From a virus, in the IMG/VR virus record IMGVR_UViG_3300042518_000672, positions 1 to 31,270 of that record: a stretch of 31,270 nt of DNA; one strand, 5' to 3'. The notes under the pieces are model-generated. The model ran no database searches, had not been told where the DNA came from, and saw only the letters and a list, made by a program, of their open reading frames with translations. Positions 1-6,997 of the stretch are shown one piece after another. A program made the translations under genes and the position numbers. Numbering within the stretch: position 1 is the first letter of the stretch; every line of letters begins with the position of its first letter.

Positions 1-1
1 T

Positions 2-1240
2 GCCATCCCTGGCGCTAACACAATGACCGGCGCAGCCCTTCTCGGGGCTGTCATGGGCGGCGCTGCTCCCGTGCCTACGGGTGATTCGCGCATGAAGAAC
101 ATGGCGCTAGGGGCCGCTGGTGGGGCCGCAGCGCAAGGCGTCGGCAATCTTGTTGGGCGATTGAATCAGCCTGTGCAGTCCAAACTTCCGCCAGAACTTG
201 CCGACCTCGCGGCAAAGGCGGAAGGCATGGGCATTCCGCTTGATGCTGCTGACAAGACCGGCTCTCGCCCGCTCAAGATCATTCGTTCCGTGTTTGAGTC
301 ACTGCCTGGAACCGCCGACAAACAAGCGGCACTCAACGAAGCGAAGCGCGCCGCATTCAATCGCGCCACGCTAAGCGAAGTGGGCGAAAACGCCACCAAG
401 GCCACGCCTGACGTGCTCAACAATGCACGTACTCGAATCGGCGGCGAGTTTGAGCGGTTGACCAAGGGTAACGAGATTGCGATGGGGAATGACTTCCTAG
501 ACGCGATCGTTAAGGTGGATGCGGCGCGGAACGAGTTCACGTCGCCTGCCGTTGCCACGGCTGTAGACAAGGCGCTGGCGTTGCTCACGCGAGCAGAGAA
601 GCAGGGCGGCAAGATCAGCGGCGCTGATTACCAGAAGATCCGATCCACGCTCGGCAAGGCGTCTAAAGACGCCTACGCGGCGCAGAACTCAGAGCTAGGC
701 GGCGCGCTTAAGACCATCAGAAAGGCGCTGAACGAAGAGGCGCGCAACTCCCTGCCCGCTAGCGAGAAAGCCGCGTGGGATGAAGCCTCGCGCCAGTGGC
801 AAAACCTGAAGATTGTGGAGAAGGCCGCAGCCCCTACTACTGCCGATGCAGTGGCGGGAAACGTCAGCCCCGCCAAGCTCGCACAGGCGCTTCAGTCTGT
901 CGATAAGCAGGGATACACCTACGGCACCCGTGGCGACAACATGAGCGACCTTGCGCGCGTCGGGCAAGCCTTCGTCAAGGACCAGATCCCCAACAGCGGC
1001 ACCGCAGAGCGCACGTTCTGGACGCGGTTTATGGAAAACCCGTTGAACGCGGTATGGCAAGGCGGCGCAGGCGGGATCAGTCGCCCTCTGCAATCGCTGA
1101 TGAATTCTCCGGCTGGTCAGCGTTACTTCACAGCAGGCGTAATCCCTGACTCCGAGAAACGTCGATTGACGGCGGAACTGCTCAAACGCGGGCTTGTGGG
1201 CGGAACGATTGCCCTACCGATTAGTGAGGCGCAGAAGTAA
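2..1240 (+). CDS. Internal virion / DNA ejection-type protein, C-terminal part
   Basis: The reading frame is open to the left edge of the window, so the true start lies outside it; the first ATG inside is at 23. About 412 residues are visible. The protein is Ala-rich and hydrophilic, with long helical, coiled-coil-prone stretches (roughly residues 100-270 from the ATG) and a Gly/Ala-rich N-terminal part that could touch membrane. This composition, and a position at the end of the structural genes just before the tail fibre, is usual for podophage internal proteins that leave the capsid with the DNA. I see no enzymatic motif. A terminator lies about 120 bases after its stop. The assignment rests on composition and position, not on a diagnostic motif. 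Confidence 0.55.
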   Translation, partial: AIPGANTMTGAALLGAVMGGAAPVPTGDSRMKNMALGAAGGAAAQGVGNLVGRLNQPVQSKLPPELADLAAKAEGMGIPLDAADKTGSRPLKIIRSVFESLPGTADKQAALNEAKRAAFNRATLSEVGENATKATPDVLNNARTRIGGEFERLTKGNEIAMGNDFLDAIVKVDAARNEFTSPAVATAVDKALALLTRAEKQGGKISGADYQKIRSTLGKASKDAYAAQNSELGGALKTIRKALNEEARNSLPASEKAAWDEASRQWQNLKIVEKAAAPTTADAVAGNVSPAKLAQALQSVDKQGYTYGTRGDNMSDLARVGQAFVKDQIPNSGTAERTFWTRFMENPLNAVWQGGAGGISRPLQSLMNSPAGQRYFTAGVIPDSEKRRLTAELLKRGLVGGTIALPISEAQK

Positions 1241-1360
1241 TAGCCGTTTGAACCTGCCTTCCGGTAGGTAAACCTCGACCGCTCGCTTTACCGGCCAGCA
1301 GATAAACGCCAGCACCGCAAGCGCGGCAAACGGTCGGAAAAATGCAATGAAGAAAGTCAT
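1214..1360 (-). CDS. Small membrane protein, opposite strand (possible)
   Basis: A 48-residue frame on the minus strand fills the gap between the ejection-type gene and the tail fibre gene and overlaps the end of the former by 27 bases. It reads as one hydrophobic segment (about residues 2-23, RPFAALAVLAFICWPVKRA) followed by a basic tail ending PEGRFKRLLLLRLTNR. This looks like a real small inner-membrane protein and resembles short phage hypotheticals I have seen. Against it, no convincing ribosome binding site precedes the ATG at 1360. A longer start at 1393 would run through the terminator stem. It would be the only minus-strand gene in the late region. Confidence 0.38.
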   Translation of the reverse strand: MTFFIAFFRPFAALAVLAFICWPVKRAVEVYLPEGRFKRLLLLRLTNR

Positions 1361-1390
1361 GCCCCTGAGTCTAGCACTCCGGGGCTTTTT
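1361..1390 (+). terminator. Rho-independent terminator after the ejection-type gene
   Basis: GCCCC-T-GAG (1361-1369) pairs with CTC-C-GGGGC (1377-1385) around a 7-base loop, with one T/C mismatch, followed by TTTTT at 1386-1390. The ribosome binding site and TTG start of the tail fibre gene follow within 20 bases, so this stop sits directly in front of that gene. The same terminator-RBS-TTG arrangement recurs at 18473-18522. Confidence 0.75.
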
Positions 1391-1407
1391 CATTTTGGAG
1401 GCTCGCC

Positions 1408-2703
1408 TTGTCGAGAAACGGCAGCGGTACATTTACACTCGTAGCGGGCAACCCCGTCAGCAGCGGGACCACGATCAGCAGCACCTGGGCGAATAACACG
1501 CTTTCCGACATCGCCTCCGCGTTGACTCAATCCGTCAGCAAAGACGGGCAGACGACGTGGACCGGCAACATGCCCGCAGGCGGCTACAAGATTACGGGCC
1601 TTGCCAACGGTAGCGCGGCCACCGATAGCGCAACGCTTGGGCAGGTACAGGCTGGCGCAGTTACGCTGCTGGGCGGTGTAGCCGGGACGGTCGATGTCAT
1701 CACGGCGACCACTTCTCCCGCGATTACAGGCTATGCCGCAGGGCAGGCATTCCGCTTTGTCAGCACGGGCGCCAACACGGGCGCGGTGACGCTTAACCTG
1801 AACGGGCTAGGCGCGAAGGCTGTTACGAAGCAAGGCACAACCGCGCTTGCTGCGGGCGACATTCCCTCCAGCGCGGTGGCGGAAGTCGTCTACGACGGGA
1901 CGCAGTTCCAGCTAATCAACGTTGGAAGCCTGACGCCTACGCTGACCTCTATCACGCTCGGCAGCGGCGCAAACTCGACGACCGTTACCGCCACGACGGA
2001 CACCCGTACTAGCAGCACGACTGCGGTTCCCACGGCAACCGTTACCAACACAACCACCGACGCGGCTAGCGCATCGCTCATCACCCGGAAGTCACGTTCG
2101 GCGGGCGATACAGCCTCCTCGGACGCGCTCTATGCCTTCACGCACCAAGGCTATGCCAACAGCGCGTATCGGACGGCGGTCACCGTCTCTATCGTGCAGG
2201 ACGGCGCTATTAGCGGCAGCACGGTGCCGGGTGCTTGGGTGCTTTCCAACCAAGCCGCTGGCGGAAGTTTCAACGAGAACCTGCGGGTAGACAGCACGGG
2301 GCGCGTGCTGCTGGCGGGCTCTACCGCTGCGGCCAACTACACGGCACGCGGGGATGTCACGTTGCCTGCAACGGGCGGCGTGAGGGCGAAAAACACCATC
2401 AAGGCATGGGTCACGTTCGACGGCACGGGAGCGGGGCCAATCACTCCGCTGGCCTCGTTCAACGTAACCAACATCACCAAAAACGGAACTGGTGATTACA
2501 CGATCAACTTCACCAATTCCTTGGCAAATGCCGACTATTGCGTTGTCGGCATGTGCGGCGATGCGGGGACAGCTAACGCTCGGTTTATTAGTGGGCCGCG
2601 CACAACCGCACCTTCTACCTCGTCGTTTCGGATCACTGTTTCTGATGGCGCACCTATTTTGCGCGATGCGCCCTATATCTATGTAATGGTCGTGGGCGAT
2701 TGA
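1408..2703 (+). CDS. Tail fibre protein
   Basis: The 431-residue protein opens with the MSRNGSGTFTLVAGNPV and TTISSTWANNTLSDI motifs that I recognise from N-terminal domains of podophage tail fibres. These attach the fibre to the tail; the C-terminal part normally binds the host receptor. Residues about 185-225 are a Thr/Ser-rich low-complexity stretch (TVTATTDTRTSSTTA region), a likely fibrous shaft. The C-terminus (about 330-431) looks like a compact beta domain. The start is a TTG at 1408 with GGAGG at 1397-1401, six bases upstream; no ATG fits. The lysis genes follow six bases after its stop region. No chaperone or intramolecular protease domain is evident. Confidence 0.85.
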   Translation: MSRNGSGTFTLVAGNPVSSGTTISSTWANNTLSDIASALTQSVSKDGQTTWTGNMPAGGYKITGLANGSAATDSATLGQVQAGAVTLLGGVAGTVDVITATTSPAITGYAAGQAFRFVSTGANTGAVTLNLNGLGAKAVTKQGTTALAAGDIPSSAVAEVVYDGTQFQLINVGSLTPTLTSITLGSGANSTTVTATTDTRTSSTTAVPTATVTNTTTDAASASLITRKSRSAGDTASSDALYAFTHQGYANSAYRTAVTVSIVQDGAISGSTVPGAWVLSNQAAGGSFNENLRVDSTGRVLLAGSTAAANYTARGDVTLPATGGVRAKNTIKAWVTFDGTGAGPITPLASFNVTNITKNGTGDYTINFTNSLANADYCVVGMCGDAGTANARFISGPRTTAPSTSSFRITVSDGAPILRDAPYIYVMVVGD

Positions 2704-2709
2704 TACGCC

Positions 2710-3042
2710 ATGCAAGAAGCCGCAGAACTTGGACTGTGGAAGTGGCTGATCGAACACGTTGCCGTCCCTTTGCTTTCCGGCCTGTGGGCCGCTCTTGCGT
2801 GGTGGATTCAATTGATCGCTAACAGGTTTCAAAAGCTCGAAGAGCGGCACGCGGCGGACACGATGGCAATCAACGCCAAGATTGCGGCGCTTGACCGAGA
2901 GCATACCGAAACCTATGCGAGACGCGACGACCTGCGGGAAGGTATGGCGCACATGCGCGAAGACATGCACGCAGGGTTTGCGAACGTCGAGAAAAAGCTA
3001 GACACGTTGATGCGGCATGCACTCAAGGATTCTCAAGGATGA
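2710..3042 (+). CDS. Membrane-anchored coiled-coil protein of the lysis region
   Basis: A 110-residue protein with a hydrophobic helix at about residues 17-37 (VAVPLLSGLWAALAWWIQLIA) followed by a charged heptad-like helix (about 40-105) rich in Glu, Arg, His and Met. The layout is a single membrane anchor with a cytoplasmic or periplasmic coiled coil. It is the first gene of the lysis cassette, and its stop overlaps the endolysin ATG by four bases, so the two are probably translated together. It could be a holin-like or accessory lysis protein, or a virion-associated membrane protein. I recognise no named family and assign no precise function. Confidence 0.6.
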   Translation: MQEAAELGLWKWLIEHVAVPLLSGLWAALAWWIQLIANRFQKLEERHAADTMAINAKIAALDREHTETYARRDDLREGMAHMREDMHAGFANVEKKLDTLMRHALKDSQG

Positions 3043-3473
3043 AGTTAACAACTAACTTCGACCTATCCGAGTTCACCGTATCGCAGACCGCCGCACGTCG
3101 CGACATCCGCAACGATCCGCCGCCCGACTTCGTGCCTAACCTGTTGGAACTTGCGACCGCGCTAGAAGCGATTAGAGCGCGTCTCGGCTATCCAATCGTG
3201 ATCTCGTCCGGCTACCGCTCGCCAGAGCTAAACGCAGCGGTTGGCGGGGCTCCGAACAGTGCTCACGTCCTCGGATGGGCCGCAGACCTAACGTGCCCCG
3301 GCTTCGGCAACCCGCTACAGGTGTGCAGGGCGATCGCGCAGATACCGGGGTTCCGCTTCGACCAAGTCATTCACGAATTCGGCGGCTGGTGTCATCTCAG
3401 CGTAGACCCGCGCTACCGCATGCAGACGCTGACAATTGACCGCAGCGGCACGCGGACGGGGTTGCAGCCGTGA
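3039..3473 (+). CDS. Endolysin, peptidase M15A type
   Basis: A 144-residue peptidoglycan peptidase, expected to cut peptide cross-links like a zinc D-Ala-D-Ala carboxypeptidase. Visible zinc-site motifs are SAHVLGWAAD (H76 and D83) and WCHLSVD (H119), with E113 just before as the likely catalytic acid region, and SSGYRSPELNAAVGG (57-71) as the conserved substrate-side segment. The length fits the phage M15A class. There is no signal peptide, so export should depend on the holin. The gene overlaps the preceding membrane protein by ATGA and is followed after 43 bases by the holin candidate. Confidence 0.92.
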   Translation: MKLTTNFDLSEFTVSQTAARRDIRNDPPPDFVPNLLELATALEAIRARLGYPIVISSGYRSPELNAAVGGAPNSAHVLGWAADLTCPGFGNPLQVCRAIAQIPGFRFDQVIHEFGGWCHLSVDPRYRMQTLTIDRSGTRTGLQP

Positions 3474-3482
3474 AAAAAGGCG

Positions 3483-3502
3483 CGCTAAGACTCGCTAAGA
3501 CT
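3483..3502 (+). repeat. Tandem 10-bp repeat before the holin gene
   Basis: CGCTAAGACT occurs twice in tandem (3483-3492 and 3493-3502), with a partial third copy CGCAAGG just after. The last partial copy supplies the AAGG ribosome binding site of the following gene. It may be simple slippage in the only gap of the cassette. Confidence 0.6.
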
Positions 3503-3516
3503 CGCAAGGTTGACAA

Positions 3517-3738
3517 ATGAATCACCGAGTCATTGCCCAATACGCACTAGCCGCCGTCGTCATCGTCGGCTTCTACGTTGTCCTTGTATTCATGCTGCTA
3601 ACCGGCAAGGCAGGCAGTGACATCCTTGTCGGCAGTTTGGCGGCAGCGTTTGGCGCGGTCGTAGGCTACTTCTACGGATCGAGCGCAGGCAGCGCGCGGA
3701 AGGATGAACTGATGGCGGGAGCAAGCAAGAATGGCTGA
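3517..3738 (+). CDS. Holin candidate
   Basis: A 73-residue protein with two hydrophobic helices (about 8-29 and 35-54) and a short charged C-terminus (SARKDELMAGASKNG). Size, two membrane passes and position between the endolysin and the spanins match a class II-type holin, which forms the membrane lesions that release the endolysin. The second helix contains the small-residue run GSLAAAFGAVVGYFYGSSAGSA, suited to helix packing. AAGG precedes the ATG by seven bases. Its end overlaps the next gene by eight bases. The holin role is inference from topology and context. Confidence 0.7.
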   Translation: MNHRVIAQYALAAVVIVGFYVVLVFMLLTGKAGSDILVGSLAAAFGAVVGYFYGSSAGSARKDELMAGASKNG

Positions 3739-4171
3739 CACTCTCCGAGACCTCGCCTACGGCGCTGCACTGCGCGGGCAGCTACCGCAGCAACCGCCAC
3801 CCATGCGGGACACGCTGGCGAGCCTGCTAGCGGCTCAGGACACAATAGGCGCACCGCATCGGGGGACAATCGCAGGCATGGTCGGTGACGCTGGCACGGC
3901 AGCGCAGAAGCTCGCGCAGGCACTCGACGCCTACGGCATGCGCGTACCGGGTACGCAAGCGCGGATCAGTCTTAAAGACCTGACGCTCGGCGATGCGGGG
4001 CAGGTGGTCGAAGACATGTCCTACGGCATGCCTCCGACGACGGGCGGCAACTACGCAACGGGGGGAATCGGCACGATGGGCATTGACCCGCGCGCAGTGG
4101 AACTGCTGAACCTTGGCGGCATCGGTGCCGTCAGCGGCAAAGCAGGCAAGGCACTGGCGCGGACTTTGTGA
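3731..4171 (+). CDS. Unknown protein between holin and spanin genes
   Basis: A 146-residue protein of no recognised function. It begins MADTLRDLAYGAALRG, has a Pro-rich stretch near residues 18-25, and contains the segment DMSYGMPPTTGGNYATGGIG followed by DPRAVELLNLGGIGAVSG. Such segments are familiar from the N-terminal regions of very large podophage virion proteins, so this could be a relative or remnant of one, or a small virion protein. There are no membrane helices. It overlaps the holin candidate by eight bases and the spanin by four (GTGA), so it is translationally tied to the lysis genes. Confidence 0.6.
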   Translation: MADTLRDLAYGAALRGQLPQQPPPMRDTLASLLAAQDTIGAPHRGTIAGMVGDAGTAAQKLAQALDAYGMRVPGTQARISLKDLTLGDAGQVVEDMSYGMPPTTGGNYATGGIGTMGIDPRAVELLNLGGIGAVSGKAGKALARTL

Positions 4172-4614
4172 TCCCCATCCCCTACCGCTGGGCCGCTTTC
4201 GCTGCTTCCCTCGCAGCGTGCTACGGCGTCGGCTACACGCAAGCGCGGCACTTGGCTGAGGTCGAGCGCGCGAAGGTCGAGGCGGTGGCCGCTGCCGAAA
4301 ATTCACGTTTCCGGAAATTGGAAAAAGAGGTGGCAGATGCTCAGTCAGGGTATGTCAAAGCGTGGTCTACCGCTCGCGATGCTGCTCGTGCTGACTGGCT
4401 GCGCCTCAAGGCCGGCAGTGCCGGTCGAGTGCCCGTTGTATGTGCCGAGTCCGGAGGCGCTGACACCGATCAGCGGGACGGACTGGAAAACGCCCGCGCA
4501 GAGGCTGATCGAGTTCTACACGCGGCCGTCGACGCTCTCGAACGGGGCGCCGAAGTAGAGCGCGTGCTCACGCTGTGTCAGGCGGAACTCCGGCAGTGCT
4601 CGGGCATGCGGTAG
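4168..4614 (+). CDS. Rz: Rz-like inner-membrane spanin (i-spanin)
   Basis: A 148-residue protein starting with GTG at 4168, overlapping the preceding stop as GTGA. An N-terminal hydrophobic helix (about residues 7-24, RWAAFAASLAACYGVGY) serves as an uncleaved anchor, followed by a long charged helical domain (28-145) typical of Rz. Rz joins the outer-membrane lipoprotein Rz1 across the periplasm and fuses the two membranes at the end of lysis. The identification is strengthened by the lipoprotein gene nested in another frame inside it. It is the last lysis gene; non-coding DNA and the integrase follow. Confidence 0.85.
   Translation: MIPIPYRWAAFAASLAACYGVGYTQARHLAEVERAKVEAVAAAENSRFRKLEKEVADAQSGYVKAWSTARDAARADWLRLKAGSAGRVPVVCAESGGADTDQRDGLENARAEADRVLHAAVDALERGAEVERVLTLCQAELRQCSGMR
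4337..4558 (+). CDS. Rz1: Rz1-like outer-membrane lipoprotein spanin, nested in Rz
   Basis: A 73-residue frame entirely within the Rz-like gene in a different frame. It carries a signal sequence with lipobox LTGC, with the lipidated Cys at residue 22, and then a short, Pro-containing mature part (CASRPAVPVECPLYVPSPEA) of about 52 residues. Basic residues (SKRG) precede the hydrophobic core. This nested arrangement is the classical Rz/Rz1 one known from lambda. A second ATG at residue 6 is an alternative start. The high confidence comes from the lipobox together with the position. Confidence 0.87.
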   Translation: MLSQGMSKRGLPLAMLLVLTGCASRPAVPVECPLYVPSPEALTPISGTDWKTPAQRLIEFYTRPSTLSNGAPK

Positions 4615-4804
4615 CGTAGGTTCCCGCGTAGCTTTCCAGAATCACCGTCGATCCTCCCTCTGTGAGCCGCTGCTAGATCAGCAGCTTCTGCCCCGAGGGG
4701 CGCGCGTCTTCCATCTCCTGAAACCTCCGCAGTAGTTACGCATCGCCGCGCATCCGTCCGCATGCGCCCTACCGCCGTTCGCGTAGGATTCCGCGTAGGT
4801 TTCC
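4614..4804. repeat. Four copies of a 12-bp repeat in two pairs; probable attP / integrase arm sites
   Basis: GCGTAGGTTCC at 4614-4624 and GCGTAGCTTTCC at 4626-4637 form one pair. GCGTAGGATTCC at 4781-4792 and GCGTAGGTTTCC at 4793-4804 form another. All four point the same way and the pairs are about 145 bases apart, flanking otherwise non-coding DNA next to the integrase. Paired direct repeats around a core are what arm-type integrase or excisionase sites look like. A GCTGCT-5-AGCAGC dyad (4669-4685) and GCCCC-GA-GGGGC (4690-4701) lie between the pairs. The actual crossover core cannot be fixed without the host attB. Confidence 0.6.
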
Positions 4805-4818
4805 AACGGGAGCGGGAA

Positions 4819-6081
4819 GTGTTCGACGCACGGGCAGCGAAAGCCCTCAACCCTGGCGATCATCTCACGGTCGACGGTGCGCCCGGCCTGCGCCTGGTGG
4901 CGACCGCATCGCGCCGGACGTGGACGTACCGCTACCGCTCGCCGGTCGACGGCCGGATGCGACAGATTCGCCTCGGGCACTGGCCGGCCATGTCGCTGCC
5001 CGCTGCCCTGGCGGCATGGGAGCGCGTCGCCACGTTGCGCGCTGCCGGTCAGGACCCAGCACAGGACGCCCGCCAGCGGAAGCGCGCCACCATCGCCGAG
5101 GCTCGCGCGACCGCGTACACGGTCCGCAAAGCGTGCGCGGAGTATCTGGACGCCTACGCATCGGACGTGGGCGCGAAGACGCACAGAGAGGCGCGCAGGC
5201 TGCTCGCCGTGGCAACGGAATCGATTGCCGACAGACCCGCCGCCAGCATCACGCGGGCCGATGCTTTCGAGATCGTGGACGCGATGCGCGATCGGCCAGT
5301 CATGGCGATGCGGCTTCGGCAGACGCTCGGGGCTGTGTGGGACCGGGCGCTTGATGCCGGACGGTTGCCGCCGGAAGTGCCGAACTGGTGGCGGCTTGTC
5401 CTGCGCGGGCAGCTCCGGTCGCGCGGGAAGGTCGTCCGCGGCGAGCAGGCCGGGCCCGTGAAGCGCGTCCTGTCCGGTGCCGAAGTCGGCGCGCTGCTCG
5501 GCTGGCTGCATCACTTCTCGCCCGACGTGGCCGACGTGCTGACGCTGTACCTGTGGACCTGCTGCCGTGGCGCGGAGATCGTCGGCATGGAGCGGCGCGA
5601 GATCGTCGAGGAGACGGACGGGCTGTGGTGGGTGATCCCGCGTGCTCGGCTCAAGATGCGGCGCAATGTCAGCACGACGGACCTGCGCGTGCCGCTTGTC
5701 GGGCGAGCGGAAGCGATCGTGCGGCGGCGTCTTGAGATCCCCGGTCGGTATCTGTTCCCGTCGCCGCGCGCGAAGAGCGGGCACATCGGGCAGGGCGCTG
5801 CCGGACAGGCGGTGTGGTTCCATATGCCGGAGTGCACGCTGCGCCCGGAGATTGAGCGGGAGCGGTTGCCGGTGGTGGACTTCGCCCCGCATGACCTTCG
5901 ACGCACGAGCCGCACGTTCCTGGCTGCGCTCGGGTGTCCGTCGGAGATTGCCGAGGCGATTCTGGGGCATGTGGCGCCGGGTGTCGTGGGCATCTACAAC
6001 CGGCACAGCTACGACGCCGAGCGGCGGGTGTGGCTCATGCGGTTGTCTCAGCATCTTGAAGGGCTGGCGACTCAGGGCTGA
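4819..6081 (+). CDS. int: Site-specific integrase, tyrosine recombinase (P4-like)
   Basis: Integrates and excises the phage at attP/attB. From the GTG at 4819 it has 420 residues: an N-terminal P4-type domain (DARAAKALNPGDHLTVDG, GLRLVATASRRTWTYRYR), a core-binding helical domain (about 95-190), and a C-terminal catalytic domain. The catalytic set is visible as R in TCCRGAEI, HDLRRTSRT, the histidine of ILGHV and the tyrosine of IYNRHSY. The usual upstream ATG at 4762 would run the protein through the repeat region. The GTG is preferred because GGGAG lies seven bases before it and the P4-type domain starts there. Its 3' end overlaps the convergent methyltransferase gene by 10 bases. Confidence 0.9.
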   Translation: MFDARAAKALNPGDHLTVDGAPGLRLVATASRRTWTYRYRSPVDGRMRQIRLGHWPAMSLPAALAAWERVATLRAAGQDPAQDARQRKRATIAEARATAYTVRKACAEYLDAYASDVGAKTHREARRLLAVATESIADRPAASITRADAFEIVDAMRDRPVMAMRLRQTLGAVWDRALDAGRLPPEVPNWWRLVLRGQLRSRGKVVRGEQAGPVKRVLSGAEVGALLGWLHHFSPDVADVLTLYLWTCCRGAEIVGMERREIVEETDGLWWVIPRARLKMRRNVSTTDLRVPLVGRAEAIVRRRLEIPGRYLFPSPRAKSGHIGQGAAGQAVWFHMPECTLRPEIERERLPVVDFAPHDLRRTSRTFLAALGCPSEIAEAILGHVAPGVVGIYNRHSYDAERRVWLMRLSQHLEGLATQG

Positions 6082-6997
6082 CTGAGCAGCCGCCATGCTG
6101 CTGCCGCCACTGCTGATACTTGCCCATTTCCAATGGCTTTAAGTCGGTCCACCCGAGCGGCCACCCCATTAGCCACTCGACCCACGTCGGGTTCAGTGGA
6201 CCACCATCTTGAATCTCTGTATCCGGAACGACTGAGTCCGGGGAACCACCTACGCGCCCCTTCTTCCATCCCTTGACTGCTTTCGTCAGGGTGAGGTGCG
6301 ATCCGGGAGTCTGCTTCCCGTCTCGTTCCTGGGCGTTCGGTGTCGGCCACATGCGTACCGCTGTCGCCAACCCGTCCCCGCTCGTCGCAGATGCGCCTTT
6401 GCGGTTGTAGTTGCCGCAGACCGTGGGCGTGGGCCATTTCACTGCCAACGAAAGCGGCGTGCCGCCCTGCGCGTATGGCTTGCTCCGCGAGCTCGTGTCG
6501 CTCGCCACTGGCGTGGGCCACAAGCCAGAACCGGTCACGCTGGTGCGGCGCCCCAACATCGGCAGCTCCCAGCACCGTCCATCGGCAGTCATACCCGAGC
6601 GCGGCCAGGTCACCGAGCACTCGTCCGAGTCCCCGAGTAACGATTGCTGGACTGTTCTCCACGAAGACGAAGCGCGGTCGAACGTCGCCAACGATCCGTG
6701 CCATGTGCGCCCACATGCCGGACCGCTCGCCGTCAATGCCTGCACCCTTTCCGGCAACGCTGATGTCTTGGCACGGAAACCCGCCCGAAACCACGTCAAC
6801 AAGGCCTCGCCACGGTCGTCCGTCAAAGGACTGCACGTCATCCCAAACCGGGAAAGGCGGGAGAAGGCCGTCATTCTGTCGGGCGAGCAGTACACCTGCG
6901 GCGTAGGGCTCCCACTCGACGGCGCAGATGGTTCGCCATCCGAGCAGGTGGCCACCAAGAATGCCTCCACCAGCGCCCGCGAAAAGTGCCAGCTCAT
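6035..6997 (-). CDS. WPTP-repeat protein overprinting the C5 methyltransferase gene (candidate)
   Basis: A 320-codon frame, shifted +1 relative to the methyltransferase, that covers nearly all of that gene and runs 37 bases past its stop. It is not a featureless shadow. It has three WPTP motifs (residues 160-163, 188-191, 217-220), a SLATFDRASSSWRT segment (102-115) and the block LNPTWVEWLMGWPLGWTDL (268-286), which I recall from phage hypothetical proteins annotated beside cytosine methyltransferases. Its ATG at 6997 overlaps the stop of the upstream AlpA-like gene as ATGA, the coupling used throughout this operon. An internal ATG at 6841 is an alternative start. Function is unknown. The frame's motifs could instead be by-products of strong conservation in the methyltransferase frame. 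Confidence 0.5.
   Translation of the reverse strand: MSWHFSRALVEAFLVATCSDGEPSAPSSGSPTPQVYCSPDRMTAFSRLSRFGMTCSPLTDDRGEALLTWFRAGFRAKTSALPERVQALTASGPACGRTWHGSLATFDRASSSWRTVQQSLLGDSDECSVTWPRSGMTADGRCWELPMLGRRTSVTGSGLWPTPVASDTSSRSKPYAQGGTPLSLAVKWPTPTVCGNYNRKGASATSGDGLATAVRMWPTPNAQERDGKQTPGSHLTLTKAVKGWKKGRVGGSPDSVVPDTEIQDGGPLNPTWVEWLMGWPLGWTDLKPLEMGKYQQWRQQHGGCSVSPESPALQDAETTA

Noticed and set aside
2092-2970. 292-codon minus-strand frame in the tail fibre gene
   Set aside because: It is a shadow of the tail fibre frame, with no start signal and no motif.
4638-4780. tRNA 3' end as the attachment core
   Set aside because: I could not find a T-arm or CCA-like end in this stretch. The att core may instead be in a coding gene or another RNA of the host.
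4678-6096. 472-codon open frame antisense to the integrase
   Set aside because: It is the mirror of the integrase coding strand in GC-rich DNA. Its Arg/Pro/His-rich composition shows no domain pattern, while the plus frame has all integrase motifs.
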